From: Mycobacterium gordonae
Lineage (GTDB): Bacteria > Actinomycetota > Actinomycetes > Mycobacteriales > Mycobacteriaceae
Length of the DNA: 64,000 nucleotides
Reading direction: 5' to 3'
Assembly: GCF_017086405.1 (NCBI RefSeq)
Contig: NZ_CP070973.1
Location: 806,001-870,000, forward strand
A model generated the notes under the pieces. The model had not been told where the DNA came from. It did no database searches and saw nothing but the letters and a program-made list of their open reading frames with translations. Of this stretch, positions 43,080 through 55,800 are shown piece after piece; the stretch's first letter is position 1; every line of letters begins with the position of its first letter. The position numbers and the translations under genes were made by a program.

Positions 43080-44882
43080 ATGGAACCCGTCGGAGAGTCG
43101 ATCACGCTCAACCTCCACAGCGGCTCGCAGCCGGACCTGGTCGAGTCGATGGTGCAGCATGTCGAACTCGAATTAGGTTGGGGTCGAATCGTTTTCGGTC
43201 AAACGTTCGCCGATACCAGCACGCTCGTGGAAGCGCTGCGGCAAGAAGCGCCGGGGCGGCGCGACATATGCATCTACGCGCGCGAAGCTCACATCGTGGT
43301 GGCCCAAGCCCCCACCGAGCTGTTCATCGACCCCAGCCACACCTATCGTCTGCGCCTGACCGAGCCCGTAAACTCGGCCCAGCCACTACAGGGCGTCACG
43401 GTTCGTCCGCTGAGTTCCCGCGCCGAAGCCGATGACATGAACCGGATTTTCGTGCGGTGCGGCATGGTTCCCGCGCCGGTCGACACGATCTGGCACAACC
43501 ACCTGCACGAGGATGCGGTGACCTACCTGGTTGCCGTGCGCCACGACGACGGTGCGGTGATAGGCGCCGTCACGGGTGTGGACCACGAGGTGCTCTTCTC
43601 GGACCCGGAGCGGGGCGCCAGCCTATGGACACTTGCCGTCGATCCGGCCGCCGCCCTACCGGGTATCGGGGAAGCGCTGGCTCGCGCCATGGCGGAACAG
43701 TTTCGCCGGGATGGACGGGCTTACGTCGACCTGTCGGTCGGCTATGACAACGACGCGGCCATCGCCCTATATGAGAAGCTGGGCTTTCGCCGCGTCCCGG
43801 TGCTGGTGATCAAGCGAAAGAACACCATCAACGAGCCGTTGTTCACCTCGCCGCCGGAGACCGTTGACGACCTCAACCCCTACGCGCGGATCATTGCCGA
43901 GGAGGCTCTTCGCCGCGGAATTCGAGTCGAGGTTCTGGACGCGGAAACGGGCGAGATGCGCCTTTCCCATGGCGGCCGCACCGTCGTCACCCGCGAGTCG
44001 CTGTCGGAGTACACCTCGGCAATCGCGATGTGCCGTTGCGACGACAAGCGTTTGACCCGGCGTCTGGTCAAGGAGGCCGGCATCGTGGTTCCGCAGGCGC
44101 GGCTGGCCACTTTTGACGAGGACGACTACGCGTTTCTCGACGAGATACACGAGGCAGTGGTCAAGCCGTGCCGAGGCGAGCAGGGCAAAGGCATCACGGT
44201 GGGAGTGACTGCCGACGACGGTCCCGAGGAACTCGCTGCGGCGTTGGCGCGGGCCAGGGAGCAGCACCCCGAAGTGCTGATCGAGAAGCGGGCGCAGGGG
44301 GATGACCTGCGGTTGGTGGTGATCGACGGCCGGGTGGTGGCCGCCGCGGTGCGGGTGCCGCCGGAGGTCATCGGCACCGGTGAGCGCACGGTGCGCGAGT
44401 TGATCGAGGCCGAAAGTCGGCGCCGTTCCGCTGCCACCGACGGTGAGTCCCAAATTCCTCTGGATGACCTCGCGCGCGAGACGGTCGCCCGGGAAGGCTG
44501 GCAGCTCGATGATGTGCTGCCGGAAGGAACCGTGCTACGTGTTCGTGCCACGGCCAATCTCCATCAGGGCGGAAAGTTGCATGACGTCACCGGCCGCGTC
44601 AGCCAAGAACTGTGTCGGATAGCGATCGAGGCGGCCGAGGTCATCGGTATCCCGGTGGCCGGCATCGACCTTCTCGTCCCCGACGTCACCGCCGCCGACT
44701 ACACCTTCATCGAGGCCAATGAGCGGCCCGGTTTGGCGAACCATGAACCGCAACCCACGGTGGCGGCGTTCGTCGACTTTTTGTTTCCCGGCCAACCCCG
44801 GCCGCCGCTGCCGTGGACGCCGGTGGAATCGCGTGCAGAGGCCCGTGGAAAGGCTGGTGGAAAGGCCCGTGGAAAGGCCTAG
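43080..44882 (+). CDS. GNAT-ATP-grasp fusion, N-acetylglutaminylglutamine synthetase-like
   Basis: 600 residues. After an N-terminal ~100-residue segment, a GNAT acetyltransferase domain covers ~103-250 (GIGEALARAMAEQFRRDG is the acetyl-CoA loop). An ATP-grasp ligase follows at ~275-585, with VVKPCRGEQGKGITVGV, LIEKRAQGDDLRLVVIDGRVVAA and the metal-binding FIEANERPGLANHEP. This fusion is the plan of N-acetylglutaminylglutamine synthetases, which make an osmoprotective dipeptide, and is related to cyanophycin/glutathione-type ligases. The usual amidotransferase partner is not next door, so the product is uncertain. The C-terminus carries a short basic repeat (GKAGGKARGKA). Confidence 0.75.
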   Translation: MEPVGESITLNLHSGSQPDLVESMVQHVELELGWGRIVFGQTFADTSTLVEALRQEAPGRRDICIYAREAHIVVAQAPTELFIDPSHTYRLRLTEPVNSAQPLQGVTVRPLSSRAEADDMNRIFVRCGMVPAPVDTIWHNHLHEDAVTYLVAVRHDDGAVIGAVTGVDHEVLFSDPERGASLWTLAVDPAAALPGIGEALARAMAEQFRRDGRAYVDLSVGYDNDAAIALYEKLGFRRVPVLVIKRKNTINEPLFTSPPETVDDLNPYARIIAEEALRRGIRVEVLDAETGEMRLSHGGRTVVTRESLSEYTSAIAMCRCDDKRLTRRLVKEAGIVVPQARLATFDEDDYAFLDEIHEAVVKPCRGEQGKGITVGVTADDGPEELAAALARAREQHPEVLIEKRAQGDDLRLVVIDGRVVAAAVRVPPEVIGTGERTVRELIEAESRRRSAATDGESQIPLDDLARETVAREGWQLDDVLPEGTVLRVRATANLHQGGKLHDVTGRVSQELCRIAIEAAEVIGIPVAGIDLLVPDVTAADYTFIEANERPGLANHEPQPTVAAFVDFLFPGQPRPPLPWTPVESRAEARGKAGGKARGKA

Positions 44883-45604
44883 GTGGTTGCCGCCTCGGCG
44901 ACCTCAACAGCTGCCTTGAGGCGACGCCGTCGGCTGCGCACTATGCCGACGGCGGCCAGCACCAGACAGACCAGCGCCGGAACTATCAGGGCGTGACCGC
45001 CGATGCGGGCGCCGGCCATCAACCCGGCCACCGCGCCGGTGAGAAACAGCAACAGCGTCGCCGACAGGATCGCGGCCTTCCACTTGTCGATGCCCTCTTG
45101 GCGGCTGCGACCCAGCATCAACCCGAGGTCGGTGACGGTGCCGGTGAAATGGGTGGTGCGGACGGCCATTCCGCGAAAGCTCGAGGTCAGCCCGTTCTGC
45201 AGGCCGAGGGCAGATGCGGCCAGCAGTGCCTGCACCGCGGTCTCCTCGATACCGGAGCCCAGGATCAAGGATTTGATGTCAGATTCCTCGATGCCGGCGG
45301 CGGCAAGCAGAAGCAAGATTGCCTGAACGGCCAGCACTGCGGCGTGGCGGTTGGCGATGGGAACGCGCTTGGACGCGAGCAGGGCCCCGGCGATGGCCGC
45401 TCCGATGAGAAACCCCGCCAGGATCGCCACCAGGACGTGACTTTCGTAGCGCCAGGGATGGGCCCGATCCATCCCGATCTGGGTGGTGATGCCGGTCAGA
45501 TTCCCGACCGGCACGGCCATGATCAGGATGGCCACCGCGTTCACCCACCCGGCGTTCATCGCCAGGAGTGAGCTGTACGCGAGCATGCGGCTTTGCGCGG
45601 ACAT
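44879..45604 (-). CDS. DUF1275 (YoaK-type) membrane protein
   Basis: About 241 residues from ATG 45604, with GGGGGAAG eight bases upstream. About six spans. DUF1275 hallmarks are seen: an N-terminal AMNAGWVNAVAILIM...GNLTGITTQIG segment and LGLQNGLTSSFRGMAVRTTHFTGTVTDLGLMLGR. Family members are poorly characterised. The last 4 bp overlap the convergent ATP-grasp gene. The promoter faces the dnaK promoter region. Confidence 0.82.
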   Translation of the reverse strand: MSAQSRMLAYSSLLAMNAGWVNAVAILIMAVPVGNLTGITTQIGMDRAHPWRYESHVLVAILAGFLIGAAIAGALLASKRVPIANRHAAVLAVQAILLLLAAAGIEESDIKSLILGSGIEETAVQALLAASALGLQNGLTSSFRGMAVRTTHFTGTVTDLGLMLGRSRQEGIDKWKAAILSATLLLFLTGAVAGLMAGARIGGHALIVPALVCLVLAAVGIVRSRRRRLKAAVEVAEAATT

Positions 45605-45747
45605 GATTGATCGCTTCCCCCAAAGCAAACTCTTCGCCGAAGTCTAACAATCAGGTCACAACGCGAATCGACGCTTCTTGCGGCTTTCATAAAGAACGCA
45701 GGCCCCCCGGGAACAAAGTCCGCGGCAGTGCCGTTAAGATGATCGAC

Positions 45748-45825
45748 AAGTTGAGCGAACAAGGCTCAAGTCTGGGTTGACAGCAGAGCGTCGGCCGGAG
45801 CAGGCTTGAGCGGGGTTCACTCAGC
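45748..45825 (+). promoter_or_regulatory. Two HAIR-like (HspR) operators upstream of dnaK
   Basis: The HspR-associated inverted repeat is CTTGAGT-N7-ACTCAAG. Site 1: GTTGAGC-N7-GCTCAAG (45748-45768), 13 of 14 bases symmetrical or matching in type. Site 2: CTTGAGC-N7-ACTCAGC (45805-45825). Both lie 43-120 bp upstream of the dnaK ATG, and the operon ends in hspR itself, giving the classic autorepressed heat-shock circuit. Confidence 0.82.
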
Positions 45826-45867
45826 ATAGTGCAACACAGAAGCTCTACACATTCAGGAGGAATCACT

Positions 45868-47732
<1,865 letters not shown>

Positions 47733-47736
<4 letters not shown>

Positions 47737-48383
47737 CGGACGAACACTCACAGGAACCGGTAACGGTCACCGACAAACGGCGGATCGATCCCGAGACTGG
47801 TGAAGTGCGGCAGGCTTCTCCCGGCGCTCCGGCGCCGGGAGAGGCCGCCCCGGCCGGTTCGCCGGACGCCAGTTCGTCTGCCAAGGTGGCGGAGCTGACC
47901 GCCGACCTGCAACGGGTGCAGGCGGACTTCGCCAACTACCGCAAGCGGGCGATGCGCGACCAGCAGGCCGCGGCCGATCGGGCCAGGGCTGCAGTGGTCG
48001 GCGAACTGCTGCATGCGGTCGACGACATCGAGCGGGCGCGCAAGCACGGTGACTTGGAATCCGGTCCGCTCAAGGCCGTGGCCGACAAGCTGATGAACGT
48101 GTTGACCGGTTTGGGGCTCAAGCCATTCGGTGAAGAAGGCGAGGACTTCGACCCCGTGCTGCACGAGGCCGTGCAACACGAGGGTGGCGGCGGTCCTGAC
48201 TCCAAACCAGTGATCGGCACCGTGATGCGACAGGGCTATCAGCTCGGTGAGCACGTGCTGCGTAACGCATTGGTGGCGGTCGTCGACACCGTGGGCGACC
48301 AGGCCGCCGGGCAGGCGGGGGCCGACGGAGCCGAAAACGGGCCGGCCGACACGAGCGATAACGCCGACGGCACCGGTGATTAA
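47733..48383 (+). CDS. grpE: Nucleotide exchange factor GrpE
   Basis: 216 residues from GTG 47733, overlapping the dnaK stop by 4 bp. The N-terminal half starts disordered and acidic, then a long coiled coil begins at [27 protein letters not shown] (~50-76). The beta-wing domain has the family signature [16 protein letters not shown] and [24 protein letters not shown]. It releases ADP from DnaK. The acidic Ala/Asp-rich C-terminus is typical of mycobacterial GrpE. Confidence 0.95.
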
Positions 48384-48432
48384 GGCACAGAATCAAAGGA
48401 ATCAACGAGGAAAGGTAAGGAGGTGACGCGGT

Positions 48433-49602
48433 ATGGCTCAGCGTGAATGGGTCGAGAAAGACTTCTACAAAGAGCTCGGCGTCCCCTCCGATGCCGACGC
48501 CAAGCAGATCAAGACCGCGTACCGCAAGCTGGCGTCCGATCTGCATCCGGACAAGAACCCCGCCGGAGCCGAACGGTTCAAGGCTGTCTCTGAGGCGTAC
48601 AGCGTCTTGTCTGACGAAGCGAAGCGCAAAGAGTACGACGAAACCCGCCGGCTGTTCGCCGGCGGCGGCTTTGGTGGCCGTCGGTTCGATGCGGGTAACT
48701 TCGGCGGCTTCGGCGGAGGTGGTGATGGCGCCGAGTTCAACCTGAACGACTTGTTCGACGCCGCCGGCCGGTCCGGCGGCGCCAACATCGGCGATCTGTT
48801 CGGCGGGCTGTTCGGACGCGGCGGGACCGCCCGGCCCAGCCGGCCGCGGCGCGGCAACGACCTGGAGACCGAGACGGAACTGGATTTCGTCGAGGCCGCC
48901 AAGGGCGTCGCGATGCCGCTGCGGCTAACCAGCCCGGCGCCGTGCACCAACTGCCACGGCAGCGGTGCGCGGCCGGGCACCAGTCCGAAGGTGTGTCCCA
49001 ACTGCAATGGTTCCGGCGTGATCAGCCGCAACCAGGGCGCGTTCGGGTTCTCCGAGCCGTGCACCGAATGTCGGGGCAGCGGCTCGATCATCGAGCACCC
49101 GTGCGAGGAGTGCGGCGGCAACGGCGCCACCACCCGCACCCGCACGATCAACGTGCGGATCCCACCGGGCGTCGAGGACGGCCAGCGGATTCGGCTGGCC
49201 GGACAGGGTGAGGCGGGCTTGCGCGGGGCGCCGTCGGGCGATCTGTACGTGACCGTCCATGTGCGCCCGGACAAGGTGTTCGGCCGTGACGGCGACGACC
49301 TCACCGTGACCGTACCGGTCAGCTTCACCGAATTGGCTTTGGGCTCAACACTTTCGGTGCCGACGTTGGACGGTAAGGTGGGCGTCCGGGTGCCGAAGGG
49401 CACGGCCGACGGTCGCATCCTGCGGGTGCGCGGCCGAGGTGTGCCCAAGCGCAGCGGCGGAAGCGGAGACCTGCTCGTCACCGTCAAGGTGGCGGTCCCG
49501 CCGAACCTGGAGGGCACTGCTCAGGAAGCGCTGGAAGCCTACGCGGCGGCCGAGCGGTCCAGTGGTTTCGACCCACGGGCAGGATGGGCGGGTAATCGCT
49601 GA
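48433..49602 (+). CDS. dnaJ1: Chaperone DnaJ1 (Hsp40)
   Basis: 389 residues from ATG 48433 behind AAGGAGGTGA. The J domain contains [14 protein letters not shown] with the HPD motif (~40). A Gly/Phe-rich linker follows (~70-110). The zinc centre has four CxxCxGxG repeats: [24 protein letters not shown] and CEECGGNG (~160-230). The C-terminal client-binding beta domains are complete. It stimulates DnaK ATPase. hspR starts on its stop codon. Confidence 0.96.
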   Translation: MAQREWVEKDFYKELGVPSDADAKQIKTAYRKLASDLHPDKNPAGAERFKAVSEAYSVLSDEAKRKEYDETRRLFAGGGFGGRRFDAGNFGGFGGGGDGAEFNLNDLFDAAGRSGGANIGDLFGGLFGRGGTARPSRPRRGNDLETETELDFVEAAKGVAMPLRLTSPAPCTNCHGSGARPGTSPKVCPNCNGSGVISRNQGAFGFSEPCTECRGSGSIIEHPCEECGGNGATTRTRTINVRIPPGVEDGQRIRLAGQGEAGLRGAPSGDLYVTVHVRPDKVFGRDGDDLTVTVPVSFTELALGSTLSVPTLDGKVGVRVPKGTADGRILRVRGRGVPKRSGGSGDLLVTVKVAVPPNLEGTAQEALEAYAAAERSSGFDPRAGWAGNR

Positions 49603-49991
49603 TGGCTTCCGGATCCAAGAAGAACGAGTCATCTCGGACCTTCCTGATCTCGGTGGCGGCCGAGCTGGCCGGTATGCATGCGCAGACCTTGCGCACCTAC
49701 GACCGGCTCGGCCTGGTCAGCCCGCAGCGCACCGCCGGTGGTGGGCGCCGTTATTCCGAGCACGACGTCAACCTGCTGCGTGAGGTGCAGCGTCTCTCGC
49801 AGGACGAGGGCGTCAACCTTGCCGGCATCAAGCGCATCATCGAGCTGACCAATCAGGTGGAGGCGCTGCAGTCGCGGCTCACGGAGATGGCCGAGGAGTT
49901 GGCCGTGTTGCGCGCCAACCAGCGCCGCGAGGTCGCCGTTGTGCCCAAAAGCACCGCGCTGGTCGTCTGGCAGCCGCGCTCGCGCCGGTGA
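49602..49991 (+). CDS. hspR: Heat-shock repressor HspR (MerR family)
   Basis: 129 residues, with its ATG overlapping the dnaJ1 TGA. The MerR-type helix-turn-helix reads ISVAAELAGMHAQTLRTYDRLGLVSPQRTAGGGRRYSEHDV (~16-56). A dimerisation coiled coil LTNQVEALQSRLTEMAEELAVLRANQ follows (~87-112), then a short hydrophobic end used for DnaK contact. It binds HAIR sites with DnaK as co-repressor and closes the feedback loop on its own operon. Confidence 0.95.
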   Translation: MASGSKKNESSRTFLISVAAELAGMHAQTLRTYDRLGLVSPQRTAGGGRRYSEHDVNLLREVQRLSQDEGVNLAGIKRIIELTNQVEALQSRLTEMAEELAVLRANQRREVAVVPKSTALVVWQPRSRR

Positions 49992-50088
49992 GTGCAGCCC
50001 GCGAGTCGCGGGCGAACGAACGGCGCCATCGACTCAAGCCGGTGAGTGCAGCCCGCGAGTCGCGGGCGAACGACGCAAGCCGGTGAGT
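49984..50088. repeat. Tandem repeat with internal palindrome after hspR
   Basis: A 36-bp unit (starting GCCGGTGAGTGCAGC) occurs at 49984-50019 and exactly again at 50038-50073, period 54 bp. A third 10-bp start copy is at 50079-50088. Each full copy contains CCCGCG-AGT-CGCGGG, a six-base stem with a 3-base loop. The array begins within the last codons of hspR and fills the gap to the convergent PPE gene. It may act as a bidirectional terminator or be a short dispersed repeat. Confidence 0.7.
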
Positions 50089-52820
50089 TACGGCGTCGGG
50101 CTCTCCCCGAGGATGCCGGCCAGCTCCTTACCCACGTTGCCTAGCCCGGAGACGAAGGCCTGCGTCATCAGGTCGAGCACGCTGGTGTTGTAGAAGCCCG
50201 ACAGGAAGTTGCCCAGGTTCGCCCAACCGGACTCCAGGGTGCCGAAGTTCTGGAAGCCCGACAGGTCGGGGCCGCCGGCGTTGAGCCAGCCGGATACCTG
50301 GCTGAAGGCGTTGCCGACACCCGAGACGGCGCCGTTGGCGGCGTTGAAGAAGCCCGAGGCGCCACCGGCACCGGCGTTGAAGAAGCCCGATGAGGGCACC
50401 GGACCGGAGTTGAAGAAGCCCGGGGCCTGCTGCCAGCCGAAGTCGAAGGTGAACGGCCCGACGGTGCCGTTGCCGGCCATGTTGATGGGGTTGGAGAAGT
50501 TGAAAATAATCGGCGTTTCGGGGTTCAGCACGCTCGCGTCGACGGTGAACGGGCCGAGGTTCTGCGTGGTGATGGGAATCGGCGGGAGCGTGGCGCGGAG
50601 CACACAGCCGACGAACGGGATGTAGATGACGCAGATCGAGACAACCAGGCTGATCGGTATCTCGAACTGGGCGATGGTGAACAGGTCCTGGGTGACGGCG
50701 TTGATGGTTCCGGTGACCGGAATCTCGATGTCGCCCGCGATGCTGTAGTCCCAGGGGATCGGTGGAATGGTGGTTTCGTAACGGAACCCGCCGAGACCTT
50801 GGAAGTCGCCGCGCCAGAAGAAGCCGTTGTTGTAGTCGCCGCCGTTGTAGCCGCCGGTGTTGAAGTCGCCGTAGTTGCCGATGCCGGTGTTGGAGTTTCC
50901 GGTGTTGATCCACCCGGTGTTGTAGTCGCCCGGGTTGAAGCCGCCGGTGTTGTAGTTACCCGAGTTGAAGCTGCCGGTGTTGACGTTGCCGGAGTTGCCA
51001 ATGCCGGTGTTGAAGTTGCCAGAGTTGCCGAAGCCGGTGTTGACCAGGCCGGTGTTGAAGAAGCCGGAGTTGACCTGGCCGCTGTTGCCGATCCCGGTGT
51101 TGAAGCTCCCGGAGTTGCCGATGCCCCAGTTACCCTCGCCGGAGTTGAAGAACCCAACGTTGTTGGTGCCGGAGTTGAACAGGCCGACGTTGCCGCTGCC
51201 GGAGTTGAAGCCGCCGAATCCGACTTGGGCATTGCCGGAGAGCCCGATGCCGATGTTTCCGTCGCCGGTGTTGCCGAAGCCGATGTTGTTCGTTCCGGTG
51301 TTGCCGAAGCCGATGTTGAGGGTGCCGGTGTTGCCCAATCCGAAGTTCTGGACTGCCGGTGCCGATCCCAAGCCGGAGTTGCCGAAGCCGACGTTCCCGA
51401 AACCGATGTTGCCGGGGCCGAAGTTCTGGTCGCCGATGTTGCCCCAGCCGACGTTGAGGTTGCCGATGTTGCCGCCGCCAAGGTTGAAGGTGCCGATGTT
51501 GGCATTGCCCAGGTTGAAGGCGCCCAGGTTGGCGTTGCCCAGGTTGAAGAAGCCGTTGTTGGCCACCCCGAGGCTGAAGCTGGTTTGGGACGTGCCGTCC
51601 CGGAACAAGCCTGCCAGGTCGACGCCGAAGTTCTGGCCACCCGAGATGTTCGCCGGGACTCCGCCGCCGGTGTTGAGCCAACCCGACAGGGTGCTGCCGA
51701 GGTTGGAGAAGCCCGACTGCATCGAACCGAAGTTCTGCAGACCGGAATTTCCGATGGCAGAGGTGGCGACGTTGTAGATGCCGGAGTTGTTGCCGAAGTT
51801 CAGCAAACCCGATGCGCTGCCGGAACCCCAGTTCAGGAAGCCCGAGGAGAACCCGGTGGTGGCGTTAAGGATGCCCGGGGTGGGCTTCATGTCGATGAGC
51901 GGGATATGGACAGGCCCGCCGCCGGCCAGTCCCAGAATGTGGATGACCGTCGGATTGTTGGGGTCGGGGTTGCCGATGTGGATGTCGATCGCGGGCTGCG
52001 TGCCGAAGTTGATCGTAATGGGTGTGTTCGACGGTGCTGAGGCGTCGCCACCGTGGATGGTGATCGGACCGAACGGCGCGATAACGGTTCCAGCGAGCAA
52101 GGCCAGGTCGAGGGTGCCGCGGGCGTCGAACCTTGGGATGGTGAAGGCGGGGACGGCGACGTTGGTGATGGTGCCTGTGATGGGGATGTGGATCGGGACG
52201 TCGACGGTGAGCAAGGCGTTGACCCGCTCGACGACGATGGTGTAGTTCGCCGACATCAGGCCCTGCATGTCGTCGCGCCAGAAGAAGCCGTTGTTGCCGG
52301 TGCCGGTCATGAAGCCGCCGGTGCCGAACTTTCCGGCGTTGGCGATCCCGGTGTTGTAGTCGCCGGTGTTGTGGGTGCCGGTGTTGAAATCGCCGAGGTT
52401 GCTCATCCCGGTGTTGAAGTTGCCGATGTTGAACAGGCCAGTGTTGTAGTCGCCGGGGTTGGCCAGGCCGGTGTTGAAGTTGCCGGTGTTGAACAGGCCG
52501 GTGTTGAAGGTGCCCGAGTTGCCGATGCCGGTGTTGTTGGTGCCGGTGTTGCCGATGCCCCAGTTGCCGGTGCCGGAGTTGCCGAACCCGACGTTGCCGG
52601 TGCCGGAGTTGAACAGCCCAACGTTGAAGCTGCCCGAGTTGGTGCCGCCGATGCCGTACTGGTTGTTCCCGGACAAACCGATACCGAGACCGCCCACCCC
52701 CATGTTGCCGATACCGACGTTGCCGGTGCCGGAGTTGAAGAACCCGATGTTGCCGGTGCCGGAGTTGAACAGGCCGGTGTTGGCGGTACCGGAGTTGAAG
52801 AAGCCGGTGTTGCCGGCCCC
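50088..52820 (-). CDS. C-terminal portion of the PPE-MPTR protein (separated by frameshift)
   Basis: About 900 codons in a different frame from the N-terminal part, joining it at the CCCC run 52817-52820. MPTR pentapeptide-type repeats (NxGxGNxG, e.g. [19 protein letters not shown]) alternate with two non-repeat modules that start [12 protein letters not shown] and [12 protein letters not shown]. The end is a normal [19 protein letters not shown] terminus. The internal ATG 52703 is not a credible independent start: no ribosome site or PPE domain. Read with the 5' part it completes a ~3,500-residue protein like PPE8 (Rv0355c). Confidence 0.75.
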   Translation of the reverse strand, partial: GAGNTGFFNSGTANTGLFNSGTGNIGFFNSGTGNVGIGNMGVGGLGIGLSGNNQYGIGGTNSGSFNVGLFNSGTGNVGFGNSGTGNWGIGNTGTNNTGIGNSGTFNTGLFNTGNFNTGLANPGDYNTGLFNIGNFNTGMSNLGDFNTGTHNTGDYNTGIANAGKFGTGGFMTGTGNNGFFWRDDMQGLMSANYTIVVERVNALLTVDVPIHIPITGTITNVAVPAFTIPRFDARGTLDLALLAGTVIAPFGPITIHGGDASAPSNTPITINFGTQPAIDIHIGNPDPNNPTVIHILGLAGGGPVHIPLIDMKPTPGILNATTGFSSGFLNWGSGSASGLLNFGNNSGIYNVATSAIGNSGLQNFGSMQSGFSNLGSTLSGWLNTGGGVPANISGGQNFGVDLAGLFRDGTSQTSFSLGVANNGFFNLGNANLGAFNLGNANIGTFNLGGGNIGNLNVGWGNIGDQNFGPGNIGFGNVGFGNSGLGSAPAVQNFGLGNTGTLNIGFGNTGTNNIGFGNTGDGNIGIGLSGNAQVGFGGFNSGSGNVGLFNSGTNNVGFFNSGEGNWGIGNSGSFNTGIGNSGQVNSGFFNTGLVNTGFGNSGNFNTGIGNSGNVNTGSFNSGNYNTGGFNPGDYNTGWINTGNSNTGIGNYGDFNTGGYNGGDYNNGFFWRGDFQGLGGFRYETTIPPIPWDYSIAGDIEIPVTGTINAVTQDLFTIAQFEIPISLVVSICVIYIPFVGCVLRATLPPIPITTQNLGPFTVDASVLNPETPIIFNFSNPINMAGNGTVGPFTFDFGWQQAPGFFNSGPVPSSGFFNAGAGGASGFFNAANGAVSGVGNAFSQVSGWLNAGGPDLSGFQNFGTLESGWANLGNFLSGFYNTSVLDLMTQAFVSGLGNVGKELAGILGESPTP

Positions 52821-55800
52821 GACATCAGCGATCCGAACCCGCTCTGGCCGTTGCCGGTCAACCCGATGCCGACATTGTTGTCGCCGGTGTTGAAGAAGCC
52901 GATGTTGTTGTTTCCGGTGTTGGCGAAACCCTGGTTGAGGTTGCCGGCGTTGGCTAGTCCGGCGTTGCCGCTACCCGCGTTGAACAGGCCGGTGTTGTTC
53001 ACGCCGAAGTTCAACGGCCCGAACCCGATCTGGTTGTCGCCGGAAAGTCCGATGCCGATGTTGCCGCTGCCGGTGTTGCCGAAGCCGAAGTTTCCGTCGC
53101 CGGTATTGCCGATGCCGAAGTTGCTGTTGCCGGTGTTGCCGAAGCCGACGTTGTTCAGGGCTTCGGTCAAGGCCGGGCCGGCGTTGCCGAAGCCGATGTT
53201 TCCGGCGCCGATGTTGCCGAACCCGATGTTGAGGTCGCCCAGGTTGCCCAGGCCGACGTTCTGGCTGCCCAGGTTGGCGAAGCCGACGTTGAAGTCGCCG
53301 ATATTGCCGCTGCCCAGGTTTAGCTTGCCGAGATCGGCCAGGCCCACGTTGAAAATGGTGTCGGTCGGGCTGCGGAAGAGCCCGGACAGGTCGCTGCCGA
53401 TGTTGTAGAGACCCGAGAGGCTGGCCGGCGTGGCCACCCCGGCGGTGCTGGTGTTGTAGATGCCCGACACGGTGTGGCCCAGGTTGGCAAAACCCGAAGA
53501 CAAGGTTCCGAAGTTCTGCACGCCCGACACCATGGTGCTGGTGCCGTGCCACCAACCCGACACGTTGGTGCCCAGGTTGCCGAAGCCCGAGACCGTGCCC
53601 GCTCCGCTGTTGAAGAACCCCGACGACGGGGTGGCGGTGGTGTTCCCGAAACCGGGGGTCGCGGGGATTTCGAGGAAAACGACGCGGATGGGGCCGACTT
53701 GGCTGCGGATCTGGATGGGTATGACGGTCGAGCCGTCGGGATTGCCGATGTTGACGGCGATCTTGGGCAGAATGCCGCCGATGCTCGGGATCACGATCGG
53801 GCCGATGCCGAAGTTGGTGACGGCCAACGCGTTGACGGTGAGGCGCGGGAACGTGAATCCGTTGACCAGCAGCGTGCCCAGGTCGACGTTGATGGGCAGG
53901 TGAACCGGGATGTTGATGTCGAGGTTCAGGACCGGGAACTCCGGAATGCTGAAATCGAGGCGGGTGCCCCACAAGCCCTGGTAGTCGGCCCGCCACAGGA
54001 TGCCGTTGCTGAAGTTACCGCCGTTGAACAGGCCGGTGTTGACGTTGCCGGTGTTGCCGAAGCCGGTGTTGTAATCGCCGGAGTTGAAGCTGCCGGTGTT
54101 GTAGTGCCCCGAGTTGAAGTCGCCGGTGTTGAAAGTCCCGGTGTTGAACATGCCGGTGTTGTAGTCGCCCGGGTTCGCGATGCCGGTGTTGGCGACACCG
54201 GTGTTGAACAGTCCGGTGTTTGCGGCACCCGGGTTGCCGACGCCGGTGTTGTAGGTGCCTGGGTTCCACAGGCCGAAGTTGCCGACGCCGGTGTTGCCCT
54301 GGCCGATGTTGCCGGTGCCCGAGTTGCCGATGCCGACGTTGCCGCTGCCGGAGTTGAAGAACCCGACGTTGTTCGAGCCCGAGTTGAACAAGCCGAGGTT
54401 GTTGCTGCCGGAGTTCCAGGCGCCGAACCCCTGCTGATTGTCACCGGTGAGCCCGAAGCCGATGTTGTTGTTGCCGGTGTTGCCGAAGCCGATGTTGAAG
54501 TTGCCGCTGTTGCCGAAGCCCTGGTTGCCGATGCCCAGGTTGCCCAGGCCGATGTTGAAGTTGCCCAGGTTGCCCGAGCCGATGTTGCTGTTGCCCAGGT
54601 TGCCGTTGAAGACGTTTCCGTCGCCGATGTTGCCGATGCCGAAGTTGCCGCTGCCGATGTTGCCAAAGCCGACATTGTTGTCGCCGACATTGCCGCCGCC
54701 GACGTTGTTGAGGCCGAGGTTGGCCGAGCCGATGTTGGTGACCGGGTTGTTGTTGAAGAAGCCGGCGATGTTGTCGCCGATGTTCTGGAATCCCGAAATG
54801 TTGGCGGGGCTGCTCAACCCGGTGTTGAGGGCACCCGAGATGGTGTTGCCGAAGTTGGACACGCCCGATAGGAAGTCGCCGAAGTTCTTGTAACCCGAAA
54901 TGCCGGAGGTGCCGGCGGTGGAGTTGAAGAAGCCTGAGACGTTGCCCCCGAAGTTTCCGAAGCCCGACGAACCGCCGGTGCCGGTGTTGAAGAAGCCCGA
55001 CGACGGAGCCGTCGTCAGGTTCATGACACCCGGCCGCAGCGGCATGTCAACCCATGGAATGGTGATCGGGAGCAGGCCGCCGTTGCCTTGGACGTCGATG
55101 ATCGGCCCGGTCGACTTGCCGATGTTGACGGTGATCGCGGGCAGGCCGATCCGCAGGGTCGGGATGGGGATGGCGCTGACGGTGACGAGTCGTGCGCTGA
55201 GGAATTCGAAGAACGTCGCGTCGACGGTGACCGACGGGATGGTGAAGCCCTGCACGGTCAAAATACCGAGGGTGCCGGTGATGGGGATGTCGACGAAGAT
55301 CGGCACCCGGAACTGCAGGGGAATGGCGGTGTCCGGGATGGAGGTGCTGCTGCTGTAACCCCACAGGCCCTGGAAGTCCCCCCGCCAGAACGTACCGTTG
55401 TTGAAATTCCCCACGTTGAAGGCGCCGGTGTTCACGCTGCCCGCGTTGCCGAAGCCGGTGTTGTAGTCACCCGTGTTCAGCCAGCCCGTGTTGTAGGTGC
55501 CGGTGTTGAAGCTGAAGGTGTTGAAGTCGCCAGAGTTGAAGTTGCCGGAGTTGCCGGTGCCCACGTTGCCCATGCCGGTGTTGAGGGTGCCCGGGTTAAA
55601 GAAGCCGGTGTTGATGTTTCCGGCGTTGAACAAGCCGGTGTTGAGGTGGCCGCTGTTGCCGATGCCCGAGTTTCCGATGCCCGAGTTGCCGATGCCGATG
55701 TTGTCGCTGCCCGAGTTGAAGAAGCCGGTGTTGTTGGTGCCGGAGTTGAACAAGCCGGTGTTGCCCGTGCCGGAGTTCCAGTCGCCGAAACCCTGCTGAT

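Noticed and set aside
52053..54871. Long plus-strand open frames over the PPE gene ([14 protein letters not shown] proteins)
   Set aside because: Shadow of MPTR codons on the opposite strand. PPE domain and motifs fix the coding strand as minus.
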